Shown: positions 1 to 7,225, counted from the first letter of the stretch. The stretch: DNA of 18,531 nucleotides from Gammaproteobacteria bacterium (GCA_029880755.1 JAOUNW010000020.1:1-18531), one strand, 5' to 3'. The notes: generated by a model from the letters alone, not told the origin. Made by a program: numbers and translations.

Positions 1-1
1 T

Positions 2-58
2 CACTTCAACGATCCGACTTCGATTATCCCTTCGTTCAATTCATTACTAACCTTTTAG
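2..58 (+). CDS. C-terminal tail of a preceding cassette gene (partial, uncertain)
   Basis: One forward frame is open from the window edge and stops with TAG at 56-58, giving a tail ending NSLLTF. The stop lies just before an attC-like site, which is where a cassette gene normally ends. Only about 18 codons are visible, so no function can be given. Another forward frame stays open to the TGA at 110-112, so the frame choice rests on the attC position alone. Confidence 0.25.
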   Translation, partial: HFNDPTSIIPSFNSLLTF

Positions 59-67
59 TCCATCGCG

Positions 68-128
68 TCGCAACAACTCACTACAAGCGATGCCTCCTAC
101 GTCGGCACGCTTGAGTTCGACGTTATGT
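68..128 (+). other. attC-like recombination site of the preceding cassette
   Basis: The right end is GTTATGT (122-128), close to the integron R' consensus GTTRRRY. Upstream, CAAGCG (84-89) pairs with CGCTTG (108-113) and TGCC (91-94) with GGCA (104-107), leaving A90 unpaired. A bulged base of this kind is typical of folded attC sites. Outside this, AACT (75-78) can pair with AGTT (114-117), and AAC (72-74) with GTT (122-124). The 5-nt insert at 79-83 is less regular than in well-studied attC sites. No integrase gene is visible, so this is a structural inference. Confidence 0.45.
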
Positions 129-889
129 GTTTTAGAGAATTATATGGCGCGCAATTCTACGGAATATCAACCGCTGAAATTGAATCCAAAAATTGATATC
201 GAGAAATCGAGGCCGCTTCACAACGTTGATCTCCTTTTGCGCGATTCGCATTCGATGTTATTTCTACCACGGAATGACATCGCCGCTCTCAAGAGCGGAT
301 GCAACTATGCAATGATAATTGTGCTTTGTAGCGTTCTGGGCGGATTGTCCCGAACTATATATCCAAGGAACGTATCGTCTAAACCACATGAGGACACAGA
401 TAGGCGATGCTTCCTGGAATTATTTAAGCGTATGCCGTGGGGGAGTGTGCAGCATGACTGGATCCCACGCGATACTGCCGCTGAACTACTCTACGATGGG
501 TTTAGAAACCCTCTTGTCCATGAACTTGGTACTGATGAAGGCGGAAAGATCAATAAGAAACCACTGCCTCATGAAAAATACGTTGTCGGCAAACTTGGCA
601 AGGTGCCTTCCAGCATGTCGTTAAAGAGCGTTCTCAATCGAGATAAATGGAATGATGACTGGGCTGTAATGTATTACAAGGACAGCAACCAGAAGAAAGT
701 AAAGATTTCGCTGGTCGGCCTATATTTCTTAACAAGAAAGCTAATAGAATCACTGACGTTCGATGACGACTTGATCAACAAGAATGTATTTTTACTCCGT
801 AAGTAATATGGTTGCTTACTATTACTTAACACATAACAACCGCTTCACGGGCGGCGTCGCTAACGCGCCGCCGCCCGTGAAGCGGGCCG
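123..889 (+). mobile_element. Integron gene cassette (complete, single gene)
   Basis: The unit runs from TTATGTG at 123 to the G at 889. If it is circularised by joining 889 to 123, its attC would have R'' ACATAAC (831-837) and R' GTTATGT, which are exact reverse complements. The match extends to 8 bp (CACATAAC 830-837 versus GTTATGTG 122-129). Between these lies one plus-strand gene, and its stop codon is about 25 bases before R''. This is the standard cassette design: one gene, no obvious promoter of its own, attC at the 3' end. The unit is 767 bp and looks more A+T-rich than the flanking chromosomal genes. The integrase and attI must lie to the left if this is a true integron; otherwise it is an array lacking an integrase. 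Confidence 0.68.
144..806 (+). CDS. Cassette-encoded hypothetical protein with HEPN-like RNxxxH motif
   Basis: I do not recognise this 220-residue protein as a named family. An upstream in-frame ATG at 90 lies inside the preceding attC-like site, so I chose the ATG at 144, which has GAGA a few bases before it. The sequence is mixed and probably soluble, with a hydrophobic helix around residues 55-68. The notable feature is FRNPLVHELG, with R121, N122 and H126. R-x4-H with Asn after Arg is the signature of HEPN domains, many of which are RNases in toxin-antitoxin, abortive-infection and CRISPR-associated systems. The helix before it (TAAELLYDGF) fits the HEPN arrangement. The C-terminal part (about 150-220) is Lys-rich. 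No antitoxin-like partner is visible in the cassette. The HEPN assignment is motif-based inference; the ORF itself is well supported by the cassette context. Confidence 0.6.
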   Translation: MARNSTEYQPLKLNPKIDIEKSRPLHNVDLLLRDSHSMLFLPRNDIAALKSGCNYAMIIVLCSVLGGLSRTIYPRNVSSKPHEDTDRRCFLELFKRMPWGSVQHDWIPRDTAAELLYDGFRNPLVHELGTDEGGKINKKPLPHEKYVVGKLGKVPSSMSLKSVLNRDKWNDDWAVMYYKDSNQKKVKISLVGLYFLTRKLIESLTFDDDLINKNVFLLRK

Positions 890-895
890 TTACTC
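831..895 (+). other. attC site of the cassette, with perfect 17-bp stem
   Basis: R'' ACATAAC (831-837) is followed by spacer AA, then the arm CCGCTTCACGGGCGGCG (840-856). A 12-nt loop (857-868) follows, then the exact complementary arm (869-885), spacer GCC and R' GTTACTC (889-895). The recombination point would be G889/T890, so the last six R' bases belong to the flanking chromosome. The long stem has no mismatch or bulge, whereas folded attC sites usually carry extrahelical bases. There is no adjacent T-run on either strand, which argues against an intrinsic terminator. Confidence 0.62.
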
Positions 896-1123
896 ATGCC
901 TAAACAAATCAATGGGACTCAGGCATGTGGCCTTGCGCGCCGGAAAATAACCGAAGACACCATCCATGGCGGCGGAAAAGATAAAGGCAACAAGAGTAAT
1001 AGCGGGGTCGAATACAAAGGGTACGCTTAACATGGGTGATACCAGGAACTGGCGCAGGGCAGCGCGCTCCAGTGCGCCGGATGGCTGATCCCTATCCGTT
1101 ACGCCCGAGTAGACGGGTAGCAA
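890..1123 (-). pseudogene. C-terminal remnant of MacB/FtsX-type ABC transporter permease
   Basis: The last 45 or so residues resemble the end of MacB-like permeases: a final transmembrane helix (ITLVAFIFSAAMDGVFG) followed by the family tail YFPARKATCLSPIDLFRHE, comparable with the usual YPARKAARLDPIEALRxE. Full proteins are roughly 400-650 residues, but here only about 77 codons are open. The possible start is a TTG at 1121-1123, with an in-frame TGA close upstream. The first 30 residues do not clearly resemble the family. The fragment is squeezed between the cassette boundary and the stop codon of the VWA gene (1133). Its own TAA stop (complement of 890-892) lies in the cassette R' box. It is almost certainly not functional as a transporter. 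Confidence 0.65.
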
Positions 1124-1132
1124 CCAGGATCA

Positions 1133-3259
1133 CTAGCTGGTCAGTCTCCGGTAAATGTCGGATACCTTTAGCGGTAACTGATTGACTTTATCAATTACAG
1201 TAAAGGCGGCGTCGCCGTACATATGGGGCAGGTAGTCTTTTGCCTCTGTGTCGATGGTAATGCAATAAGGGTGGATGCCTGAGCGGCGCGCCTCCACCAA
1301 TGCACGGCGTGTGTCTTCGATGCCGTAGGCACCGCGGTAGTTGTCGTAATCGTCCGGTTTGCCATCGGAGATAGTGATTAATATGCGGGTGCGTGCCTCG
1401 ACATCTTGTAGAATTTTGGTTAAGTGCCGGATGGCGAAACCCATGCGCGTGTAATCTTTCGGCGTGATGCCTGTGATGCGTGCCCGGATTTCTTCATTAT
1501 AGGTTTCGTGAAACTCCTTGATCTTGTAGATCTCACAGCGCTTACGCGCCATACCGGAAAAACCGTAAATGGCATAGCGGTCGCCCAATGTTTCCAGGGC
1601 CTCAGCCAATAAAACCAGTGATTCCCGTTCTGCCTCATTGATCCAGCCTTTGGTAGAACCGCTCATGTCCACCATAAAAACGACAGCGATATTGCGTTCA
1701 TTGCGGTGCAGTCGGGTGAACAATTGGTCGGACATTTCACTGCCGTTGCGTGACTCGGCCAGGGCTTGCACCAGCGCATCGATATCGATACCGTCGCCGT
1801 AGGTTTGGCGATTGAGTACTCGGTCCTCGTCACGCATAGCCTCAAAGGACTTGCGCAGGTGTTTGATCAGACCGCTGTATTTACGCAAGGTGTTTTGAAT
1901 AAAGTCATCGTAGACCGGGCTGATGGTTTTTTCACGCACAGCGCACCAGTTCTTGCGGTAATGCTGGCGCCGGAAATCCCATTCGTTATACAGGAACGCG
2001 CCTTCTTCGTGGTAGGTGCCTTGCCAAACCTCATCGGGATCGACTTCCTTCTCTTCATAAAGTGATGGGTCGTATTCCCCTGGCCCGGCGGCAACCAGAT
2101 ATTCGTCAGGAATATCACCCAGGTCCAGTTGAATAGAAGTCAGTAGTTTACTCAAATGATCAGGCAGCGGTACGGGTTGGTCGTCCAGGGTTAGTTCCAT
2201 GCGGAATCCTTCCGGCAGGGTGTGATCGGAAATCTTGCGTGTGCGGAACTGGTGTTCCCTGGCTTCGTGTCGTGCCGCCTCTTCCTTTTTCAAGTCTTCC
2301 AGAATCTTTGAGAGCGCAACACGGAAGGCGGCTTTTTCTTTGGGTACTCGGTTCTTTAAGCACTCCGCCACGCGCTCCGGATTCAATGTGCCTTGAAAAC
2401 ACTGCGGCGCTGGTATATTAATCTTATGCAGGTGCTCGTGTGTCAGCGCCAGTGTATCTTGGGATGTTGCGCCCGGCTGTATTAACGGCTGGGTAATGGA
2501 TTGCCATGATGCATCATCATACTTTTCATTGAGTTGTTCCTGTATGCGTTGCATTACTCTATACAGTCCCGGCAGTTCGCGGGCGATGCAGGCTTCCAGC
2601 CTGACTGTTTCCAATGCATGAAACAATGCCAGAAACGGTTCTGGATGCGGATGTTGTGCCGCCAGTTCGTACAGTGGCACATGAAAAGTACCAAAGCGAG
2701 TTTGTGCCCAGAGATAGGCCGCTGACGCTTTGTATAATAAGAAATTGTCTTCTGGCGTTGCCAGTGTAGCGATAACCGGTGGCAGATAAATTGTCTGCGT
2801 ATCGGTGTAGGCCTGTTCCGCTTCTTCGATCTTTAACTGTCTTCCGGATAAACCGTGACAGAAATGCAGCAGCACTGTCGCATGGTCCTGTAACACCGTG
2901 CCTACGGAGTGATCGTGGCTGTATTGGATAAAATGTTCAATATTTTTGATGAACTCCATGGCTGGGTGCAGCCCGCGCTGGTCGTAGGTGTCCATGGCAT
3001 GTAATACCCATGCCTCGATGACGCGCCGTTCCTGTTTGTTTAGAAACTCAATGGCGCGTACCGTAAATTGATAGGCTAATTCAATATTGGTACTGGACAT
3101 GCGCTGCACCCACATAAGCATAAAATCCTGGTCGGGCCGGGGCAGTTGGGCAATGGCCTGTGCGGGTGTACTGGTTTTGAGAAAGGAGAATTCCACTTCC
3201 AGCCATTCATTGAGTTTATGCTCAATGTAAGCGGCATCGAGTGGTGGGAGATCAGCCAT
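1133..3259 (-). CDS. CbbO/NorD-family VWA-domain protein
   Basis: This 708-residue protein is the von Willebrand factor A partner of the upstream MoxR-type ATPase. CbbO/NorD proteins bind their CbbQ/NorQ AAA+ partner and direct it to a target enzyme: RuBisCO in the Cbb case, nitric oxide reductase in the Nor case. The N-terminal two thirds is a long helical region with a charged Lys/Glu stretch around residues 315-345. The C-terminal VWA domain (about 525-705) has the metal-site motif D531-M-S533-G-S535 and a later ISDGKPDD segment, and ends IYRRLTS, the typical C-terminus of the family. It starts 9 bases after the ATPase stop, so the two are co-transcribed. CbbO and NorD cannot be separated by eye and neither target enzyme is in the window; autotrophy inferred from sat/apr mildly favours CbbO. 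Confidence 0.85.
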   Translation of the reverse strand: MADLPPLDAAYIEHKLNEWLEVEFSFLKTSTPAQAIAQLPRPDQDFMLMWVQRMSSTNIELAYQFTVRAIEFLNKQERRVIEAWVLHAMDTYDQRGLHPAMEFIKNIEHFIQYSHDHSVGTVLQDHATVLLHFCHGLSGRQLKIEEAEQAYTDTQTIYLPPVIATLATPEDNFLLYKASAAYLWAQTRFGTFHVPLYELAAQHPHPEPFLALFHALETVRLEACIARELPGLYRVMQRIQEQLNEKYDDASWQSITQPLIQPGATSQDTLALTHEHLHKINIPAPQCFQGTLNPERVAECLKNRVPKEKAAFRVALSKILEDLKKEEAARHEAREHQFRTRKISDHTLPEGFRMELTLDDQPVPLPDHLSKLLTSIQLDLGDIPDEYLVAAGPGEYDPSLYEEKEVDPDEVWQGTYHEEGAFLYNEWDFRRQHYRKNWCAVREKTISPVYDDFIQNTLRKYSGLIKHLRKSFEAMRDEDRVLNRQTYGDGIDIDALVQALAESRNGSEMSDQLFTRLHRNERNIAVVFMVDMSGSTKGWINEAERESLVLLAEALETLGDRYAIYGFSGMARKRCEIYKIKEFHETYNEEIRARITGITPKDYTRMGFAIRHLTKILQDVEARTRILITISDGKPDDYDNYRGAYGIEDTRRALVEARRSGIHPYCITIDTEAKDYLPHMYGDAAFTVIDKVNQLPLKVSDIYRRLTS

Positions 3260-3268
3260 GGGTGGTGA

Positions 3269-4081
3269 TTAGAAAAGTGACGAGGACAGCTCGGCAATGC
3301 CTGCAAGCATTTCATCGTCATCGGTCAAGGCCTGGGCAATGGCAGCATGACAGGCAGTCACCGGGGAAATACCGTCCTTGATTAAACGTGCGGCATGCAC
3401 CAGTAACCGGGTGCTGGCGCCTTCTTCCAGACCGCTTCCTTTGAGATTGCGTGTCATGCCGGCAAACTTCACCAGGCGTGCGGCCTGCTCATGGGGAATA
3501 CCGGTTTCTTTGGCGATGATATTGGTTTCCAGTTCAGCACTTGGGTAATCAAATTCTAATGCCACAAAACGTTGGCGCGTGCTCTGTTTGAGATCTTTTA
3601 ACACGCTCTGATAACCCGGGTTGTAAGAAATGGCCAGACAAAAACCCGGTGGCGCCTGCAGGATCTCACCCAGTTTGTCGATGGGTAAAACACGCCTGTC
3701 ATCGGCCAAGGGGTGGATTACCACGGTGGTGTCTTTGCGTGCTTCCACTATTTCATCGAGATAACAAATACTACCCTTGCGCACTGCGCTGGCCAGCGGG
3801 CCATCTACCCAAACGGTCTCGCCGCCCTTTACCAGAAAGCGACCCACAAGATCGGAAGCAGTGAGGTCATCGTGGCAAGAGACCGTTACCAGTGACTTTT
3901 TCAAACGCCAGGCCATGTGCTCAATGAAGCGGGTCTTGCCACAACCGGTAGGACCCTTTAACAGAATGGGAAGCTGTTGACGGTAGGCCGATTCAAAAAT
4001 CTCAATCTCGTCCCCGATGGGCTCGTAGTAGGGCTCCTCATCAATGAAATACTCGTCTGTTTTTAGTGCTCGTGCGGTCAT
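3269..4081 (-). CDS. CbbQ/NorQ-family MoxR AAA+ ATPase
   Basis: This 270-residue single-domain AAA+ protein has the usual family length. Visible motifs are Walker A G43-PTGCGK-T50, Walker B ICYLDE with D109-E110, sensor-1 N154 in ISYNPGY, and arginine-finger candidates in STRQRF (169-171). The opening segment EPYYEPIGDEIEIFE is typical of CbbQ/NorQ. Such proteins form hexamers and, with their VWA partner, remodel a target enzyme, either by removing inhibitory sugar phosphates from RuBisCO (CbbQ) or by activating nitric oxide reductase (NorQ). It is the first gene of a two-gene operon with the VWA gene. A sigma70-like promoter candidate lies 35-63 bases upstream. The family is certain; the choice between CbbQ and NorQ is open. 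Confidence 0.88.
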   Translation of the reverse strand: MTARALKTDEYFIDEEPYYEPIGDEIEIFESAYRQQLPILLKGPTGCGKTRFIEHMAWRLKKSLVTVSCHDDLTASDLVGRFLVKGGETVWVDGPLASAVRKGSICYLDEIVEARKDTTVVIHPLADDRRVLPIDKLGEILQAPPGFCLAISYNPGYQSVLKDLKQSTRQRFVALEFDYPSAELETNIIAKETGIPHEQAARLVKFAGMTRNLKGSGLEEGASTRLLVHAARLIKDGISPVTACHAAIAQALTDDDEMLAGIAELSSSLF

Positions 4082-4115
4082 GCTGGATCCTTCGTCTGTC
4101 TAAGTTCTGGCCCGT

Positions 4116-4144
4116 ATTATCACTGATTAAGGCCGACTAACCAA
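4116..4144 (-). promoter_or_regulatory. Candidate sigma70 promoter for the MoxR ATPase operon
   Basis: Read on the minus strand, TTGGTT (4139-4144) and GATAAT (4116-4121) are separated by 17 bases and end 35 bases before the ATPase start codon. It is found by consensus only. The rest of 4082-4307 shows no gene, terminator or strong repeat. Confidence 0.3.
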
Positions 4145-4307
4145 TCTGTGGTTTATCGGTTGCGTAAGGGTTGAATTATCGGTGCAATCCTGCGGCAATG
4201 AATAGCACAAATATGCGTGAGTATCCCCACCATCCGTGCCGTTACTCATGCACCAGGGGGTGATTTCAGGTTACCTGTTGCTGGTACTGGTTAGTGCGGG
4301 AGTCTCA

Positions 4308-5585
4308 CTACAACTGCAGGATGTGATCCATGGGATTAATACCCAAAGTGCCGGTAGGCAGTACCTTGCGGATCTTGATCTCCTGGCCGGAGATGGTTTT
4401 GTCATTGGCGATATCCGTATAGACTTTTTCCCGATAGGGGTGGTGCTTGTCATTCAGTACCAGCGCAACTTTTGGTTTTAGTCGCCGCGAACGGTTAATA
4501 GTGACAACAACGCCAATGTCCCCGGTGCTGAGTTCAACCAGACTACCGATAGGAAAGATGCCCATGCAGCTGATAAACGACTCCACCAGTTGTTTGTGAA
4601 AATCTTTTGTGCGCCACTCAAACATGGTTTTTAGCGCGGCCTCCGCTGATACCGCTTTTTTGTAGGGACTGTCGCTGGTAATGGCATCGTAGACATCAAT
4701 GATAGCGCCGATAGCACCGGCAGTGCTGATCAAGTCCCCCTGTAATTTATTGGGATAGCCGGAGCCATCGTGGCGTTCGTGATGTTGCATCGTCATGTCT
4801 ATCACTTCTTTTGGCACAGAGCCGGAGGCTTGAAGCAGTTCTCTGCCCTGGTTGACGTGGCGCTGCATGATATCGAATTCCTGTAGCGTCAGTTTCCCTG
4901 GTTTATCCAGAATCTCCTGAGGTACTTTGGCCATGCCAATGTCGTGGAACAGGGCTGCGAGGCCTAGCGTAATTAGATCTTCTTTCCCGAAAACCAGGTG
5001 CCGGCCAAAGGCCAGTGCCAGCACTGCCGTGCGGATGCTATGGAGTGCTGCATAGGCGCTCGTCTCTTTTAGTTGTCCCAGGCATACCAGGGCGTCAGGA
5101 TTGCGTACCGCGCTGTCGACCATTTGCTCAACGACTTTTCTGGCCAATGGCAGATTAATTGTTTTGCCTTTCTGTATATCTTCCTCGGCAGCAAGCATCA
5201 AATCCCGGGCATCCGATTCGATTTTGCGGGCTTCGACAATTTCTTCTTCGAAAGTGGCAATGTCTTGATAGGGGCGGGCGTGGGCAAGATGGACGTTCAC
5301 CGGCGCCTCCGCCAGTCTGCGGAAGTCACGCACCAGCTGCTTGTCTTTTTCATCCAGGGCGCGGGCTCGCGTAACTGCTCCCTGACCACTGGCCTGAGGA
5401 ACAAAATCCAGTCCTAGTTCGTTATCGATAAATACGTAGGCGCAATGCTTGGTCAGTGCCGCCAAGTCTTCCTGGCCCCGAATCTCAAATCCCTGAAACA
5501 AAAATGGTGAGTCAATCCAGGGGCGGTCAAGCTCCGAGACATACATGCCAATTTTCAGGTCTCTGACGTCGACTTTCTTTTTCAT
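4308..5585 (-). CDS. DUF3391 / HD-GYP domain cyclic-di-GMP phosphodiesterase-like protein
   Basis: This 425-residue cytoplasmic signalling protein begins with a DUF3391 domain (about 1-60, KKKVDVRDLKIGMYVSELD...), usual in gammaproteobacterial HD-GYP proteins. A helical linker follows, then an HD-GYP domain (about 165-360). Metal-site motifs are visible: HS near 180, H214-D215-I-G, H243, H268-H269-ER, D273-GSGYP278, and DVYDAIT. The expected role is hydrolysis of cyclic di-GMP. Two positions are unusual: the common HDIGK reads HDIGM (M218), and the common HPxxG reads HVNQG (243-247). All metal-binding His/Asp residues appear present, so it may still be active. The C-terminal 65 residues form an extra small domain. 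It stands alone and is followed by a 226-base gap. Confidence 0.88.
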   Translation of the reverse strand: MKKKVDVRDLKIGMYVSELDRPWIDSPFLFQGFEIRGQEDLAALTKHCAYVFIDNELGLDFVPQASGQGAVTRARALDEKDKQLVRDFRRLAEAPVNVHLAHARPYQDIATFEEEIVEARKIESDARDLMLAAEEDIQKGKTINLPLARKVVEQMVDSAVRNPDALVCLGQLKETSAYAALHSIRTAVLALAFGRHLVFGKEDLITLGLAALFHDIGMAKVPQEILDKPGKLTLQEFDIMQRHVNQGRELLQASGSVPKEVIDMTMQHHERHDGSGYPNKLQGDLISTAGAIGAIIDVYDAITSDSPYKKAVSAEAALKTMFEWRTKDFHKQLVESFISCMGIFPIGSLVELSTGDIGVVVTINRSRRLKPKVALVLNDKHHPYREKVYTDIANDKTISGQEIKIRKVLPTGTLGINPMDHILQL

Positions 5586-5669
5586 TTAAGAAGACTGTAG
5601 CACAATCCTTTTGGTCAAGGACTCGGTCGCTATGTCACGGGGGGTACTTCAGTAATGCAAGTTGATTGG

Positions 5670-6095
5670 CTAGCCAACCATCAAATCCAGCAAGGGATAG
5701 AATGTTTGGTTCTCGCGCCTGATCCTTGTTGTCAGGGCATCGAACAATACCTGTGTGGCTTCAATAAATGCTTCGGGTTCATTTTCAATCGCGGTCTTGT
5801 TATGCCATTTCGACATGTAGACGCTGAAGAACGTTTTGGCCATGGTTTCCATTTCATTGGTAAAGTGCTGCGTGGTGGTCCGGATAAGTTTATTCCCCTT
5901 TTTTAATAGTTCCGGATAGAGCCGTCGCTCTTCCGGGCTTAGATGGAGCTGAAGTTTTTGGGCCAGAGAAGACAGTAGTTTTGTCACTAACCCGGCGTCT
6001 TTTTTGAGTAGAGCGACATCCAGGTGTTTTGCCAGTTCATTAGCAATTGCCAGCAACTCTTCGTGCTGATCGCGAAAATTATTGGTTCGTGCCAT
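5670..6095 (-). CDS. Hemerythrin HHE domain-containing protein
   Basis: This 141-residue all-helical protein covers a single hemerythrin-like domain. Candidate ligands of the di-iron site are H11 (RDQHEEL), H51 and E55 (LHLSPEERRLYP), H77 (TTQHF) and the Glu of RRENQTFYP near 129. Hemerythrins bind O2 or act as sensors or scavengers of O2 and NO. The second HxxxE motif seems to lack its His, so the iron site may be altered. The gene is monocistronic, 84 bases upstream of the HD-GYP gene, which could be read through. A promoter candidate lies upstream. Confidence 0.78.
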   Translation of the reverse strand: MARTNNFRDQHEELLAIANELAKHLDVALLKKDAGLVTKLLSSLAQKLQLHLSPEERRLYPELLKKGNKLIRTTTQHFTNEMETMAKTFFSVYMSKWHNKTAIENEPEAFIEATQVLFDALTTRIRRENQTFYPLLDLMVG

Positions 6096-6131
6096 GCCCC
6101 ATTATCCATTATTAATTTGTTGTTATCTGTA

Positions 6132-6159
6132 AAAATAGACGATGAGTTGCAAAGGTCAA
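6132..6159 (-). promoter_or_regulatory. Candidate sigma70 promoter for the hemerythrin gene
   Basis: On the minus strand TTGACC (6154-6159) and TATTTT (6132-6137) are 16 bases apart, ending 36 bases before the start codon at 6095. This is a consensus match only. Confidence 0.33.
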
Positions 6160-6197
6160 TTTGCTGAGCTGGATAGTGGGGTATTTTCCGTATGGAC

Positions 6198-6225
6198 AAA
6201 AAAAAGCCCCTTAGTCAAAGGGGCT
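6198..6225 (-). terminator. Intrinsic terminator after the YkgJ-like gene
   Basis: The stem AGCCCCTT (6205-6212) / AAGGGGCT (6218-6225) has a 5-nt loop. On the minus strand it is followed at once by a run of eight T (complement of 6198-6205). It lies 30 bases past the stop of the cysteine-cluster gene at 6255. Confidence 0.85.
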
Positions 6226-6254
6226 CGTAATTCCTCTAACCACAAATATTATTA

Positions 6255-7157
6255 TTATGATCCCTTGCCCTCGGCCGCTTTGGTATCTGCCTCCGCTTGC
6301 TTGCGGGCCAATTCTCTTAATTCCTCTGCGCGCGCCTTTTGGCGTTGAACACGTTTTTCGGTGGCGCCACTGACAACTTCAATGGTGATTTCGCCAAATA
6401 ACACCTGTTTCAGTAAGCGGGCACCAAATTTAATCACTTCCAGCTGATCTGTCTTCAGACTCTCGATGAGATCCGGTTCCAGTTGGTAGGTTCCCAGAAA
6501 TTGCTCACTGGTGACAAACTGCTGAAACTGGTCCACATTGTAGCTAGCCATAAAAAACAGTTGCAGGCTCATTTCCGGGGGTTTTCCTATGGATGGCCCC
6601 GCCGACTTCTTTTTCAGGATCAATCGGCGCCATTCCCGGGTCAGCTCATCATACTCCTCTACCCCCTGCTCTTCACGATATTCCTGGATAGTGAGCGTCC
6701 GGTCCTCATTATGCCCCAAACAGTGGTCCTCTTTAACCAGGGCAAACCCCTGTTCGTCGGAATATTCCCCTGATTTACGTATGGACATTAGCCCCAGGGG
6801 GTAATAGCGACAGGCGGTTGGTCGGTCTTCGTAAACGCTGCACCCGTCTTCTGTCATGAATTGACAGGCTGTGCCACCCTCTACGGGCTTCAATTTCACT
6901 CCGGGGGTGCCATGGGCGTCCATTTCAAACGGGAGCGTATATTGGTTAAGCAGCTCCTTTGAGCTGAGCTCCAGGCGCTGTTTGAGCCTCAGCAGATCGT
7001 AGGGTGTGAGGGTGATATCAATATTACGGCAACACTCATTAAAACAGGCGATACCTTTATGGCAGCGAAACTGAATGAGATCGGACTCGGCCAGTAAATT
7101 TGGTACCAACGGACTTTGGTAGGGGATATCAGATTTATCGCTCATGAGAGACACCAT
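6255..7157 (-). CDS. YkgJ-family cysteine-cluster protein
   Basis: This 300-residue protein has the Cys spacing of the YkgJ (UPF0153) family: FRCHKGIACFNECCRN near residues 31-46, CQFMTEDGCSVYEDRPTACRYYPLG near 98-122, and a further DHC. These are thought to bind an Fe-S cluster or zinc; the family's biochemical role is unknown. The C-terminal 170 residues are specific to longer members and end in a charged Lys/Glu/Ala-rich helix. An in-frame ATG four codons later (7145) is an equally good start; neither has a convincing ribosome binding site. It lies downstream of aprA on the same strand but is separated by a strong terminator, so it probably has its own promoter in 7158-7225. Confidence 0.78.
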   Translation of the reverse strand: MVSLMSDKSDIPYQSPLVPNLLAESDLIQFRCHKGIACFNECCRNIDITLTPYDLLRLKQRLELSSKELLNQYTLPFEMDAHGTPGVKLKPVEGGTACQFMTEDGCSVYEDRPTACRYYPLGLMSIRKSGEYSDEQGFALVKEDHCLGHNEDRTLTIQEYREEQGVEEYDELTREWRRLILKKKSAGPSIGKPPEMSLQLFFMASYNVDQFQQFVTSEQFLGTYQLEPDLIESLKTDQLEVIKFGARLLKQVLFGEITIEVVSGATEKRVQRQKARAEELRELARKQAEADTKAAEGKGS

Positions 7158-7225
7158 TGCCTAAAATTGTAAACATCAAGAATTCAATGTGTTACGAAAT
7201 TCTGTGAAACTAGTTTCCAGTATGG

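Noticed and set aside
840..885. Intrinsic terminator for the cassette gene or the permease fragment.
   Set aside because: The stem is strong but no T-run follows on either strand, and the R-box pairing explains it better as attC.
886..4251. The 14-mer GCCGTTACTCATGC occurs at 886-899 and again at 4238-4251, which might be a target-site duplication or direct repeats of a 3.3-kb element.
   Set aside because: About one 14-base match is expected by chance in a window this long. Flanking bases do not extend the match, and the genes between are ordinary chromosomal ones.
5655..5690. Inverted repeat around the hemerythrin stop codon (TTGG-CTAG-CCAA core) as a terminator.
   Set aside because: It overlaps the coding end, is short and bulged, and has no T-run on the minus strand.
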